A stretch of 47,231 bases of DNA, from assembly GCA_016873475.1 (NCBI GenBank), contig VGXI01000006.1, positions 1 through 47,231 on the forward strand, read 5' to 3'. This DNA comes from a bacterium (lineage in GTDB: Bacteria > Krumholzibacteriota > Krumholzibacteriia > JACNKJ01). Positions within the stretch are counted from its first letter, which is position 1. Each line of letters begins with the position of its first letter. Positions 25,232-34,869 of the stretch are shown here, piece after piece. The notes below the pieces were generated by a model. The model was not told the origin of the DNA. It searched no databases and saw only the letters and a list, made by a program, of their open reading frames with translations. The translations under genes and the position numbers were made by a program.

Positions 25232-27226
25232 TCAGATGCTGTCTGCGTACTTGAGGCCGCGCGGCTCACCGCGCAGGATCGGCAGCTCGCCGGAACTGTC
25301 CAGCGAGCGGGGTGCAGAGGGCTCGGCGCCGCCGCGGCCACCTTCGCTCTCGCCGCCGCCCCGCCGCCGCCGGCGAGGCCGGCGACGGCGCTCGCTGGGC
25401 TCGCGGCCGGCATCGGCCCCCGCGGCTTCGCCGGGCGCTTCCGCGCTGCGGCGGCGCCCGCCGCTCCGGCCACCGCCGCGGCGCGCGCCCCGGCCTTCCC
25501 CACGCCCTTCCCCACCGCGCTTCTCACCGCGGCCCTCGCTGCTGCGATCCTCGCCGCCGCGGCCCCGGCCGCCGCGCCCGTCCCGCCGGCCGCGCTCGCC
25601 TTCGCCGCGGCCCTCCTCGCGACCGTCCTCGCGCGCCCGCTGGCGGTAGTACTCCTTCCTCCGCTCGCGCCGCTCGCTGGCGATGCGGCGCATCTCCTCC
25701 TCGGTGGCGCCCTCGTAGCCGTGGCTGCGGTTCAGCGACCACTTGAGCAGGGGCGGCGTTACGAGGGTGGTCAGGATCACCATGATGACGACCGCGCCGT
25801 AGGTCGCCTCGCTGACGATCGGCCGGCCGCCGGCCGTGAGACCGAGGCCGATGCTCGCGAAGATGAGTCCCACCTCCCCCCGCGGGATCATGCCGAGCCC
25901 CACCGAGAGGCGATCCAGCCCGCGCTCGACGACACCGAGCCCGCAGATCTGCTTGCCGATGATCCCGGCGAGGGTCAGGGCGCCCGCGAGCCCGAGCAGC
26001 TCGGGCCGCGCGAAGTAGGCGAGGTCCACCTTGTAACCCATGTGCACGAAGAAGATCGGGACGAAGAAGCCGAGCAGCGGCTGGAGCAGCTCCTCGAGAC
26101 CGTGCTGCTCGCGCTGCTTGAGCTCGCTGTAGTGTAGCTCGTCGAGGATGAGGCCGGCCGCAAAGGCGCCCACGATCGTCGCCAGACCGATCTTGCCCGC
26201 GACGATGCTGAGGCCGAACAGCAACAGCAGGCTGGTCGGCAGGAGCAGATGACCGCCCCTCAGCCGGGCCGCCAGCCAGAACAGCCGGGGCGACAGCCAC
26301 TGGCCCGCGACGAGCGCGACGACCAGGAAGAGCAGCGCCTTGCCGACGATCAGGCTGATCGCCGCCGCGCCGATCCCGGCGCTGCCGGTCTCGGCAGCGA
26401 CGATGATCCCCGACACGACCGCCAGGATCACGAGCCCGACGATGTCGTCGATCACGGCGGCGCCCAGGATGATCCGGCTCTCGCGCAGGCCCGTCTTGCC
26501 GAGGTCCGTGAGCACGCGTGCGGTGATGCCGACGCTGGTGGCCGTGAGGATGGCCCCGAGAAAGACGTGCACGTAGCCCGACTGCTCGGGCAGTAGCCAC
26601 TTGCCGACGCCCCAGCCGAGCGCGAAAGGCGCGGCGACGCCGAGCAGCGCGACCAGCAGGCTCGAGGTGCCCACGCTCAGCATCTGGCGAAGGTTGCTCT
26701 CCAGGCCGACCGCGAAGAGCAGCAGAATGACGCCGATCTCACCCAGAATCTCGATGACGCGTTCGACGGGCAGACCGCCGAAGAGTGGTGCCGCGAAGAG
26801 GGACTCGACTCCCTTGAACCCGACGAGGGCCAGGTTGCCGAGCAGGACGCCGGCCAGCAGTTCACCCAGCACGCTGGGCTGGCCAAGTCTCTCCAGGAGG
26901 GCGCCGCCGAGCTTGGCGGCGACGATCACGAGGAGCAGGACGGCGAGGACGGGCAGGACCGGACTCGCATGGCCGCCGCCTCCCCCGCCGTGAGCAGGGC
27001 TCCCCAGAGCGTCCTGACTGACAGCCGGCGCGCCCGAAGCCCCATGGCCTGCCAGGGCCTCGCCGGTGCTCTCCGCAGACGGCACCAGCGCGACAAGCCC
27101 ATGATTATCCGCAGTTTGCGCGGATAGCGCGGCCTGTGGCTGGATGGCATCCAGCACACACGAGCCGGCCGCAGCGAGCGCGATCGCGAGGATCAGCGCC
27201 CGGCTGCCCAGGCAGAGTGTCCGCAT
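25232..27226 (-). CDS. CPA2-type cation:proton antiporter with Arg/Gly-rich tail
   Basis: The protein has 664 residues. A signal-like N-terminal helix and a 70-residue extracytoplasmic linker (with a HGGGGGGH run) lead into the Na+/H+ exchanger membrane domain of about 12-13 helices (about 88-490). Family landmarks are GQPSVLGELLAGVLLG, ILGAAVIDDIVGLVILA (the paired Asp of the ion site) and IPRGEVGLIFASIGL. Residues about 505-664 form a charged tail, first helical (EEEMRRIASERRERRKEYYRQRA), then very rich in Arg and Gly. No RCK/TrkA domain is present. AAAGGAG sits 6 bp before the ATG. It is divergent from the DUF4097 gene. The tail is unusual for a transporter. Confidence 0.88.
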   Translation of the reverse strand: MRTLCLGSRALILAIALAAAGSCVLDAIQPQAALSAQTADNHGLVALVPSAESTGEALAGHGASGAPAVSQDALGSPAHGGGGGGHASPVLPVLAVLLLVIVAAKLGGALLERLGQPSVLGELLAGVLLGNLALVGFKGVESLFAAPLFGGLPVERVIEILGEIGVILLLFAVGLESNLRQMLSVGTSSLLVALLGVAAPFALGWGVGKWLLPEQSGYVHVFLGAILTATSVGITARVLTDLGKTGLRESRIILGAAVIDDIVGLVILAVVSGIIVAAETGSAGIGAAAISLIVGKALLFLVVALVAGQWLSPRLFWLAARLRGGHLLLPTSLLLLFGLSIVAGKIGLATIVGAFAAGLILDELHYSELKQREQHGLEELLQPLLGFFVPIFFVHMGYKVDLAYFARPELLGLAGALTLAGIIGKQICGLGVVERGLDRLSVGLGMIPRGEVGLIFASIGLGLTAGGRPIVSEATYGAVVIMVILTTLVTPPLLKWSLNRSHGYEGATEEEMRRIASERRERRKEYYRQRAREDGREEGRGEGERGRRDGRGGRGRGGEDRSSEGRGEKRGGEGRGEGRGARRGGGRSGGRRRSAEAPGEAAGADAGREPSERRRRPRRRRRGGGESEGGRGGAEPSAPRSLDSSGELPILRGEPRGLKYADSI

Positions 27227-27270
27227 GCCGTCTCCTTTGTCGGAACGGTCTAGGCCGGGCCCGTGGGCCT

Positions 27271-27288
27271 AAACCCTTTTCGGGTTTT
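27271..27288. other. small hairpin in the antiporter leader
   Basis: AAACCC (27271-27276) and GGGTTT (27282-27287) form a short inverted repeat with a 5-nt loop and T-rich flanks, 45-60 bp upstream of the antiporter ATG. It stands in the 219-bp divergent gap between the antiporter and the DUF4097 gene, where no plus-strand gene needs a terminator. An attenuator or leader structure is possible. Nothing else in the gap could be named. Confidence 0.35.
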
Positions 27289-27445
27289 CAGTTGCATTCT
27301 CGGGCCTCAGGCACAGCGTAAGCGCGACCCCGGGAGGCGTCAAGGAATGTCGCAAGGGCGCTTGAAACCGCGTTCCGCGGCCTGCCGTAGTGCCCGCAAG
27401 CTAGACCCAGCCTCCCGGATCTCGGTTCTGCAAGGGAGTGATGCC

Positions 27446-28546
27446 ATGCGTACGAACACCGGCACCCTCGTGATCGCTCTCGGCCTCCTGACCTGCGCGG
27501 CCCTCGCTCGCGCCGAATCCGACTACAGCAAGGACATCGTCCGCCGCTTCGACGAGGGCAGCGTGAGCCACCTGCGCCTCGAGAACCTGGCCGGCCGTCT
27601 CCTGCTCGAGCGCGCGGACGGGAAGGCCCTCGAGCTGCGGGCGACCGTGCGCGCGGACGCCTTTGGTGACCTCGAGGCCCGCGACGTCGCGCAGCTGCTC
27701 GACCTGCGCATCGAGCGGGAGGGCGAGGGGATCCTCATCAAGGCCTCTTACCCGCTGGCGCGCTACGATCGCTATCGCTACGGCGACGCCGATGGCGGCT
27801 TCTTCTCCGGCACCACCCAGACCCGCGTCGACGGCCAGAAGGTGCGCATCAGCATGGGGCGCAAAGGTGATGGGCTGCCGCTGTGGGTGGACTTCCAGCT
27901 GCGGGTGCCGGCGGAGGTCGACTGCGACCTGCGGCATCTCGTCGGCAGCGTCAAGGCGCAGGCGCTGCGCGGCGACCTGCGCGTCGACTGCGCGAGCGCC
28001 GAGATCGCCATTGCCCGACACGAGGGGGCCGTCCTCGTCGACAGCGGGAGCGGGGACATCCGGGTGGAGGGCCAGCGCGGGACCCTGCGCCTGGACACGG
28101 GCAGCGGCGACATCAAGGTGGAGGACCTCGAGGGCGACTTCGCTGCGGACACGGGCAGCGGCGACATCGTCCTCAAGCGGGGCCGCGGCGAGCGCCTCGA
28201 CGCTGACACGGGCAGCGGCGACGTCCTGCTCAGTGACGCCAGCTACCCGCAGCTCGCCATCGACACGGGTAGCGGCGACGTGCGCGTCGGCTCCATCCTG
28301 GGCGCGCTCCGGCGCTGGAAGGTGGACACGGGCAGCGGCGATGTCATCTTCCAGCTCCCCGGCGCGGGGAGTTCCTTCCGCCTGGAGGTCGACACGGCCA
28401 GCGGCGAAGTGGAGTGCACCTTCCCGAGCCGGGATCTTCGCCTCGAGCGGGGGCGCATCCGCGGGCTGACCGTGGGCGACGGCGCCGGCCTCATCATCGT
28501 GGACACGGGCAGCGGCGACGTCTCCCTGGTGGAGACGCACCCCTAG
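27446..28546 (+). CDS. exported DUF4097-type beta-repeat protein
   Basis: The protein has 366 residues, with a signal peptide ending in ALARA (about 1-23). The C-terminal half contains eight short repeats built on D-T-G-S-G-D (DSGSGD, six DTGSGD, and one degenerate DTASGE) spaced about 18-30 residues apart. This is the pattern of DUF4097, a right-handed beta-solenoid or adhesin-like fold. The N-terminal part contains strands and a YRYGDADGGFF loop. AAGGGAG lies 7 bp before ATG 27446. It is monocistronic with its own terminator. Surface or periplasmic location is likely, and its binding partner is unknown. The nearest alternative label is a DUF2807/bactofilin-like beta-helix protein. Confidence 0.8.
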   Translation: MRTNTGTLVIALGLLTCAALARAESDYSKDIVRRFDEGSVSHLRLENLAGRLLLERADGKALELRATVRADAFGDLEARDVAQLLDLRIEREGEGILIKASYPLARYDRYRYGDADGGFFSGTTQTRVDGQKVRISMGRKGDGLPLWVDFQLRVPAEVDCDLRHLVGSVKAQALRGDLRVDCASAEIAIARHEGAVLVDSGSGDIRVEGQRGTLRLDTGSGDIKVEDLEGDFAADTGSGDIVLKRGRGERLDADTGSGDVLLSDASYPQLAIDTGSGDVRVGSILGALRRWKVDTGSGDVIFQLPGAGSSFRLEVDTASGEVECTFPSRDLRLERGRIRGLTVGDGAGLIIVDTGSGDVSLVETHP

Positions 28547-28580
28547 AGCCCGCCGCCCAGCGGCGCTCCGGTTCCTTTCC

Positions 28581-28610
28581 GACGCGGCGCTCCGGCGCCG
28601 CGTCTGCTTT
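28581..28610 (+). terminator. Rho-independent terminator after the DUF4097 gene
   Basis: GACGCGGCGC (28581-28590), loop TCCG and GCGCCGCGTC (28595-28604) form a perfect 10-bp stem followed by TGCTTT. Confidence 0.65.
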
Positions 28611-28646
28611 CGAGGGGAGCTGGGGAAGGCGCCGCGAAGTCCGCGC

Positions 28647-28674
28647 TTGACAGGATCCCAACCGTCTCTAAGCT
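28647..28674 (+). promoter_or_regulatory. promoter before the V4R-like gene
   Basis: A consensus TTGACA (28647-28652) with a 16-bp spacer and a weak TAAGCT (28669-28674) lies just after a terminator. It would give a leader of about 100 nt before ATG 28780, or a shorter one if the gene starts at GTG 28747. Confidence 0.45.
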
Positions 28675-28779
28675 ATTGTCCGACGGCTTGCAGGATGTTG
28701 GAGTCAAGATCCACTTTCGGCCGCCGGGAGAGGCCCGGCCGGCTGCGTGGGCTACGCTGCTGAAAAGGGCAGTCCCAGC

Positions 28780-29340
28780 ATGCTTACGGCAAGCGAGTCG
28801 TCCGGCTTGGACGCGCGTCCGGCCCTTATCGAGGTGCGCGGCGAGGTCATCCTCGCCATCCTGGAGAGCACCCGCAGCCTCGGCGACGAGGCGCTGCGCA
28901 TTCTCGGCCGCCACGGCATCACCGACATCGGCCAGGGCCGCTGGTACCCACTCTCGCGCCTGCTCGCGGCGCTCGGCGAGTTCGAGGCGACGATGACCGA
29001 CACCACCCTCTACACGATCGGCCACAAGATCCACCGCAATGCGGTCCTGCCAGTGGAGTACGGGGACTTCCTGGAAGCCCTGGCCGGCATCGATGAGGCC
29101 TATCACCTGAATCACCAGGGCGGCGACATCGGTCACTACCGCTTCGAGCGGACGGGGCCGCGCCAGGCGCGGATCATCTCGACGAGCCTCTATCCCTGCG
29201 AGTTCGACCGCGGCGTCGTGCACGGCTTTGCCGGTCGCGGGCGGCCGGCCGAGTTCCAGCGACTCGGCGCGCGCCACGATCCGGAGGCGCCCTGCCGGCG
29301 GCTCGGCGGCGCGAGCTGCACCTACTGGATCGACTGGTAG
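28780..29340 (+). CDS. V4R-like (4-vinyl-reductase-type) small-molecule-binding domain protein
   Basis: The protein has 186 residues and no signal peptide. The overall layout is an N-terminal helical half (ILESTRSLGDEALRILGRHG), then a beta-rich half (STSLYPCEFDRGVVHGFAGR). It ends with a Cys-bearing tail (APCRRLGGASCTYWIDW). This resembles the V4R/HNOB fold, where C-x6-G-x-x-C-x-y-x-i-x-W closes the domain. Such proteins bind hydrocarbons, bile-pigment-like or haem ligands and often serve as sensors. The gene could start at ATG 28780 or GTG 28747; the ATG is preferred. It stands before holB with a separate promoter, so functional linkage is unclear. The call is tentative. Confidence 0.45.
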   Translation: MLTASESSGLDARPALIEVRGEVILAILESTRSLGDEALRILGRHGITDIGQGRWYPLSRLLAALGEFEATMTDTTLYTIGHKIHRNAVLPVEYGDFLEALAGIDEAYHLNHQGGDIGHYRFERTGPRQARIISTSLYPCEFDRGVVHGFAGRGRPAEFQRLGARHDPEAPCRRLGGASCTYWIDW

Positions 29341-29346
29341 GCCGCG

Positions 29347-29375
29347 TTGCGGGGCCCGACGCCCCGTGCTAGTCT
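29347..29375 (+). promoter_or_regulatory. leaderless-type promoter of holB
   Basis: TTGCGG (29347-29352), a 17-bp spacer and TAGTCT (29370-29375) leave 7 bp to the ATG at 29383, so transcription would start at or within a base or two of the start codon. No ribosome site is present. Confidence 0.5.
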
Positions 29376-29382
29376 GACCGCC

Positions 29383-30519
<1,137 letters not shown>

Positions 30520-30539
30520 GCTCACGCGAGGACGCCGCC

Positions 30540-31298
30540 GTGATCGACAGTCACGCCCATCTTCACCTGGCGGACTTCGACAGCGATCGGGACGAGGTGC
30601 TCGCTCGCCTGCGCGCGGCGGGGGTGCGCAAGGTGCTCGAGGTGGGCATCGACCGGCAGGGGGCGGAGCGATCGCTCGCCCTGACCGAGCGCACACCCGA
30701 GCTCCGCGTGGCCGTGGGTTGCCACCCCCACGAGGCGGCGAGCTGGAACGCGGAGTTCGCCGCGGCGATCCGCGACTGGGCGGGGCACCCGCGGGTGCTG
30801 GCGCTGGGGGAGTTGGGCCTGGATCACTACCGCAACTACGCGCCACGGCCCGTGCAGGCGGAGGTCTTCCGGGCGCAGCTCCGGCTCGCGCACGAGTTGG
30901 ACATGCCCGTCGTCTTCCACGTGCGGGCCGCCGAGCTGGAGTTTCTGCGAGTGTTGAATGACGAGGGCGACCCCCGCCGCGCGGTCCTGCACGCCTTCAG
31001 CCACGGCGCCGACTTCGCCCGCGCCTGCCTGGCGCGCGGCTTCTGGCTGGGCATCGGCGGCATCCTCACCTACCCGCGCAGCACGCTGCCGGCGATCCTC
31101 GCCGCCGTTCCGATCGAGCGGGTGCTCCTGGAAACGGACTGCCCCTGGCTCTCGCCCGTTCCGGAGCGCGGCCGGCGCAACGAGCCCGCGCACCTCGTGC
31201 ACGTCCTCGCGCGCCTGGCCGAGATCTACGGCCTCGCGCCGGCGGCGCTCGAGGCGCGCCTGGACGCCAACTTCGCGGCCTTCAGCGGCGAGGACTGA
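30540..31298 (+). CDS. tatD: TatD-family metal-dependent hydrolase (DNase)
   Basis: This 252-residue TIM-barrel hydrolase has the metal ligands of the family: the DSHAHLH motif at 3-9, E in GELGLDHY (about 97), H in FHVRA and SHG (about 124 and 160) and the D in LLETDCPWLSP (about 202). It acts as a 3'-5' DNase in repair or as a peptidase-like hydrolase. The GTG start at 30540 is chosen because DSHAHLH must be near the N-terminus. It is located between holB and rsmA with short gaps, as in many genomes. Confidence 0.93.
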   Translation: MIDSHAHLHLADFDSDRDEVLARLRAAGVRKVLEVGIDRQGAERSLALTERTPELRVAVGCHPHEAASWNAEFAAAIRDWAGHPRVLALGELGLDHYRNYAPRPVQAEVFRAQLRLAHELDMPVVFHVRAAELEFLRVLNDEGDPRRAVLHAFSHGADFARACLARGFWLGIGGILTYPRSTLPAILAAVPIERVLLETDCPWLSPVPERGRRNEPAHLVHVLARLAEIYGLAPAALEARLDANFAAFSGED

Positions 31299-31301
31299 GG
31301 G

Positions 31302-32138
31302 ATGACTCCCGCCGACGAGGAGGGCAGCCGGCCGCTGCGGCCCCGCAAGGCCCTCGGGCAGAACTTCCTGCGCGATCCGAACCTGATCCGCAAGATCGTC
31401 GCCGCCGTGGACCCGCAGCCCGGGGAGCTCATCCTCGAGTACGGCTGCGGCACGGGCGCGCTGACGCGGCCGCTGGTGGCCAGCGGCGCGCGCGTCGTCG
31501 GCGTCGAGGTGGACCGCGAACTGCTTGCGCGCCTGGCCGCGGATCCCGCCCTCGCCGGGCTCCTGCTGCGCGACGAGGGGCTCGAGCATCTGCCGCCCGC
31601 CGCCGTCGCCGCCGCCTACGGCGCCGCGCGCCTGAAGCTCGTGGGCAATCTGCCCTACCAGCTCAGCTCGACGGCGCTCTTCGCGGCCGTCGAGGACTGG
31701 CACTGCCTGGAGCGTGTGGTCTTCATGCTCCAGCGCGAGGTCGCGGAGCGCGTTCTCGAAGGACCGGGCAGCCGCCGCTACGGCATCCTGCCGGCCCTGC
31801 TCCAGGCCCGCTTCAGTGTCGAGAAGGTGCTGGATGCCGGGCCGCGCGCCTTCTTTCCGCCGCCGGAGGTGAAGAGCCGCGTGCTGCGCCTGACGCCCCT
31901 GCCTCGGCCTCAGGTCGCCGCCGCGGCCTGGCCGGCCTACCGCGAGCTGGTGAAGACGCTCTTCCGGGAACGGCGCAAGCAGCTCGGCAGCCTGCTCAGA
32001 AAGTACTACGCCGTCGACGAGGGCTTTCTGGTAGAACTGGAGCGCGGGGAGGGCCTCGGCCCGAGCCGCCGCCCCGAAACCCTCAGCATCGAGGAGCTGG
32101 TCCGGCTGGCCGGACGCTTGCGCCCGGTCCCGTCCTGA
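31302..32138 (+). CDS. rsmA: 16S rRNA dimethyladenosine transferase
   Basis: This 278-residue SAM-dependent enzyme dimethylates two adjacent adenosines near the 3' end of 16S rRNA. Visible family motifs are the N-terminal KALGQNFLRD (about 17-26), motif I LEYGCGTGALT (about 44-54), where the usual GPG is GCG, and the catalytic NLPYQLSS (about 111-118). The FFPPPEVKSRVLRL stretch and the basic FRERRKQLGSLL helix of the C-terminal domain are also present. It starts 3 bp behind tatD. The barrel gene follows after 2 bp. Confidence 0.95.
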   Translation: MTPADEEGSRPLRPRKALGQNFLRDPNLIRKIVAAVDPQPGELILEYGCGTGALTRPLVASGARVVGVEVDRELLARLAADPALAGLLLRDEGLEHLPPAAVAAAYGAARLKLVGNLPYQLSSTALFAAVEDWHCLERVVFMLQREVAERVLEGPGSRRYGILPALLQARFSVEKVLDAGPRAFFPPPEVKSRVLRLTPLPRPQVAAAAWPAYRELVKTLFRERRKQLGSLLRKYYAVDEGFLVELERGEGLGPSRRPETLSIEELVRLAGRLRPVPS

Positions 32139-32140
32139 CG

Positions 32141-34201
32141 ATGATGAGCACCCGCCGCCTGCCCCATCTCCTGGCCGCCCTGCTGGCGCTCGCCGCCCTC
32201 GCCGCGGCCTGGCCCGGGCGCGCCCAGACCGGGGCGGGGGATGCCGCGGGGGGCGCCGTACCCGCCGACAGCCTGCGCGCGGCCATTCTGGCCGCTGCCG
32301 AGGCCGCCGGGCAGGTCCTCAGCGAGGCCCAGGTCGACAGTATCCTCGCGGCGAACAGCGGCAATCCCCCAGCCCAGCCGCCGGGAGGGCAGCCGGCGGA
32401 GATCCCCCTCGGCCTGCACCCCAGCTTCAAGAGCAGCACTGAGGCCCTGGACAGCCGGGTCGACGTTAAGAACGAACTGCGGATCAGCGCCGGCTTCCCC
32501 AGCACCTGGACGGTCGGCGGGCGGATCCTCTACGACCGGACGCTGCCGCGTGAGCTGAGCCGCGAGAGCCTGCGCACGGGCTTCGAGCTGAATACCGGCC
32601 GGCGCCTGCTCGGGGCGATCCCGCTGCTCGTGACCGCCGGACGCAACTACACGCTCGACGAGCAGAACAAGGGCGAGGCGACCTACCGCCGCGACGTCAG
32701 CGAGAGCGAGCGCGTGGGCGTGACGGCGAGCGGCCGCCGCCAGCTGGCATCCTGGCTGGCGGCCAGCCTGAGCAGCGGCGCCGGCGCCTCCGCGGCCGAG
32801 TCCCGCAACAACCAGAGCCTGGACCGCACGAGCCAGGACGTGAACCAGCAGCTCGCCGGCTACCTCGATCTGCAGCCGCTGCGCGGCCTCAGCCTCTCGA
32901 CCGGCTACTCGGGTTCGGGCGTGCTCTCGGATGCCGAGCTGAACCGGATCAGCGACCAGATCCGCAGCACCCAGGACTCGCTCCAGCTTCGCCTCGAGTA
33001 CAAGCCGAGCGCGAAGCTGAAGGTGGGCGTCGTGGGCGGGCGGCTCGAGAAGCTGACCGAGTCGCTGGACTTCGAGCGCAACGAGTACAACCTGGTCGAG
33101 GACAGCACGCGGGTCATCATCGACGAGACGCGCGAGACCGGTATCGGCGGGCGCGTCACCTTCGACCTGGCGCCCTGGGAGCGCCTCAGTTTCGCCGGCA
33201 GCATCAAGTCGCAGCGGGACGAGCGCCGGGTCAAGATCGGCGACAACAAGGACAAGGACGGCGAGCAGAGCGAATTTCAGCTCCAGACGAAGATCAAACC
33301 CTGGTCCGGCGCGAGCACCGACATCAGCTACAAGGAGAGCGAGATCCGCAGCGCGGACTTCACGGCGGACAAGCGGCAGCTCAACCAGGAGTTCTTCGTC
33401 AAGGGCGCGCAGGCCCTGAGCAAGACCTTCACGCTCGCGGGCGAGGCTTTCTTCCTGCTGACGCAGGAGCTCTACGTCGACGGCAAGCAGGACCGCGACA
33501 AGGCGCAGACGCGCCTGTCCGCGGTGGTCAGCGGACAGGCCACGCCCTGGCTGACGGCGAGCAGCACCGTCCAGTGGTTCCAGAACCAGGACGTGCTGAT
33601 TCCCGCCGCCAACTCCATCGCCAGCAAGGACAAGAACTCCCTCGCCTGGAAGGGCGACCTCGACTACAGCTTCCGCGGCAAGTACAAGGTCTCGCAGCGC
33701 TGCGAGGTGAGCGTCATCGAGGAGGACTTCTACTTCACCAAGGACAAGAACTCGCTCAGCCGCGACTACCTGCTGCTCACCGGCTGCCTGATCCCGATCG
33801 CCGGCAAGCTGGCCCTCGACTTCGAGCACGAGTTCCGCAAGCGGGAGTCGGGCAGCTACCTGCCGGACCCGACCGAGCCCGGCAGCCCCAAGACCTTCTT
33901 CCGCGACTCGCGGACCAAGACCGAGATCCTCCGCCTGGGCGTGAGCTATGGTTTCCGGGAGTACCTCCGCGTGACCTGTGAGGAGGAGATCGGCCGCGAC
34001 GTGGACTTCGACTACCGGGACCTGAGCCAGGAGATTTCCACGTACGGGACCTTGAATTTCGGGCTCAGCTTCACCCAGAAGTTCGGCCGGGGCGGCAGCA
34101 TCGACGCCAAGCTGGCGCACCGGTCCCGCTTCGGCAGCTTCGTCCGGGAAAACCAGCGCAGCCTATGGCTTCCGACCCTAACGATCGGCTATACTTTCTG
34201 A
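32141..34201 (+). CDS. outer-membrane beta-barrel protein of unknown function
   Basis: The protein has 686 residues, with a signal peptide ending near GRAQ (about 1-29). After a short linker rich in Ala/Pro, the rest is a regular alternation of 8-12-residue amphipathic strands and turns, such as LSLSTGYSGSG, LQLRLEYKPSAKLKVGVVGG and LNFGLSFTQKF. The last residue is Phe in the ending TLTIGYTF, the terminal strand signal for BAM-assisted barrels. No TonB box, plug domain or known porin motif is seen. The barrel size (roughly 600 residues) could give 24-30 strands. It starts 2 bp after rsmA and overlaps the lipoprotein start by 1 bp, so it heads an envelope gene set. Confidence 0.72.
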   Translation: MMSTRRLPHLLAALLALAALAAAWPGRAQTGAGDAAGGAVPADSLRAAILAAAEAAGQVLSEAQVDSILAANSGNPPAQPPGGQPAEIPLGLHPSFKSSTEALDSRVDVKNELRISAGFPSTWTVGGRILYDRTLPRELSRESLRTGFELNTGRRLLGAIPLLVTAGRNYTLDEQNKGEATYRRDVSESERVGVTASGRRQLASWLAASLSSGAGASAAESRNNQSLDRTSQDVNQQLAGYLDLQPLRGLSLSTGYSGSGVLSDAELNRISDQIRSTQDSLQLRLEYKPSAKLKVGVVGGRLEKLTESLDFERNEYNLVEDSTRVIIDETRETGIGGRVTFDLAPWERLSFAGSIKSQRDERRVKIGDNKDKDGEQSEFQLQTKIKPWSGASTDISYKESEIRSADFTADKRQLNQEFFVKGAQALSKTFTLAGEAFFLLTQELYVDGKQDRDKAQTRLSAVVSGQATPWLTASSTVQWFQNQDVLIPAANSIASKDKNSLAWKGDLDYSFRGKYKVSQRCEVSVIEEDFYFTKDKNSLSRDYLLLTGCLIPIAGKLALDFEHEFRKRESGSYLPDPTEPGSPKTFFRDSRTKTEILRLGVSYGFREYLRVTCEEEIGRDVDFDYRDLSQEISTYGTLNFGLSFTQKFGRGGSIDAKLAHRSRFGSFVRENQRSLWLPTLTIGYTF

Positions 34202-34818
34202 TGTGGTGCACAGCGCATGAGACGGCCCGCAGCGTGGGAGCCAGACGCCGCGTCCTGGCGCTCTTGAGTTGCATCGGCATGATCCTCGCATTCCTCGCCG
34301 GAGGCGGCTGTGTCTTCACGCCGCGCAGCCCGGAGACGCCCATCGACTCGGACGTGGAGTGGCTACCGCCGTTCGAGCCGGAGAACGTGCTGGCCAACAT
34401 GGAGTCGGCCGTCGAGGGCCGCTATCTGACGAACTACAAGGACAGCCTGGGCGAGGAGTTCGTCTTCACGCCCTCGCCGCTGGACGTCGTGGAAGCGCCG
34501 CCCAGCTATTTCGACGGCTTCGGCAAGACGCGGGAACTCGCGGCTCTCGAGAAGCTGTTCACGCAGGTTACCAACCTGACGGTGAACTGGAACTACGGCG
34601 AGGAAGACATCACCGTCAGCGGCACGGAGGCCACCTTCACGCTGGAGAACTACGAGCTGGTTGTGACCTATGCCAATGGCGACGTCGTCAGCTACGCGGG
34701 CTACGCGGTGCTGACCCTGCTCAAGGCGGGCAGCCAGTGGCGCCTGGTGGAATGGGATGAATCGCCGAGTGCTTCGAACCTGTCCTGGGGGCGCCTGCGC
34801 GCCAACCTCGATGTCTGA
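34201..34818 (+). CDS. small lipoprotein of unknown function
   Basis: The protein has 205 residues. A basic N-terminus followed by the hydrophobic LALLSCIGMILAFLAGGGC stretch gives a lipoprotein-type signal, although the lipobox (GGGC) is imperfect. The mature part contains VLANMESAVEGRYLTNYKDSLGEEFVF and a beta-rich YELVVTYANGDVVSYAGYAVLTLL segment of NTF2-like or cystatin-like appearance. The ATG at 34201 overlaps the barrel stop (TGATG). An earlier in-frame ATG at 34165 is possible but lies inside the barrel gene. Its sister gene downstream has a similar opening, so the two look like a duplicated family. Confidence 0.7.
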   Translation: MWCTAHETARSVGARRRVLALLSCIGMILAFLAGGGCVFTPRSPETPIDSDVEWLPPFEPENVLANMESAVEGRYLTNYKDSLGEEFVFTPSPLDVVEAPPSYFDGFGKTRELAALEKLFTQVTNLTVNWNYGEEDITVSGTEATFTLENYELVVTYANGDVVSYAGYAVLTLLKAGSQWRLVEWDESPSASNLSWGRLRANLDV

Positions 34819-34869
34819 CGACCGCAAAGGCCTCTTTCAACCGATGGACCGCACCAGGAGACGAATCCG

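Noticed and set aside
25380-25600. GC-rich low-complexity stretch as a non-coding repeat or CRISPR-like array
   Set aside because: It is the in-frame Arg/Gly-rich tail of the antiporter; there is no regular repeat and spacer spacing.
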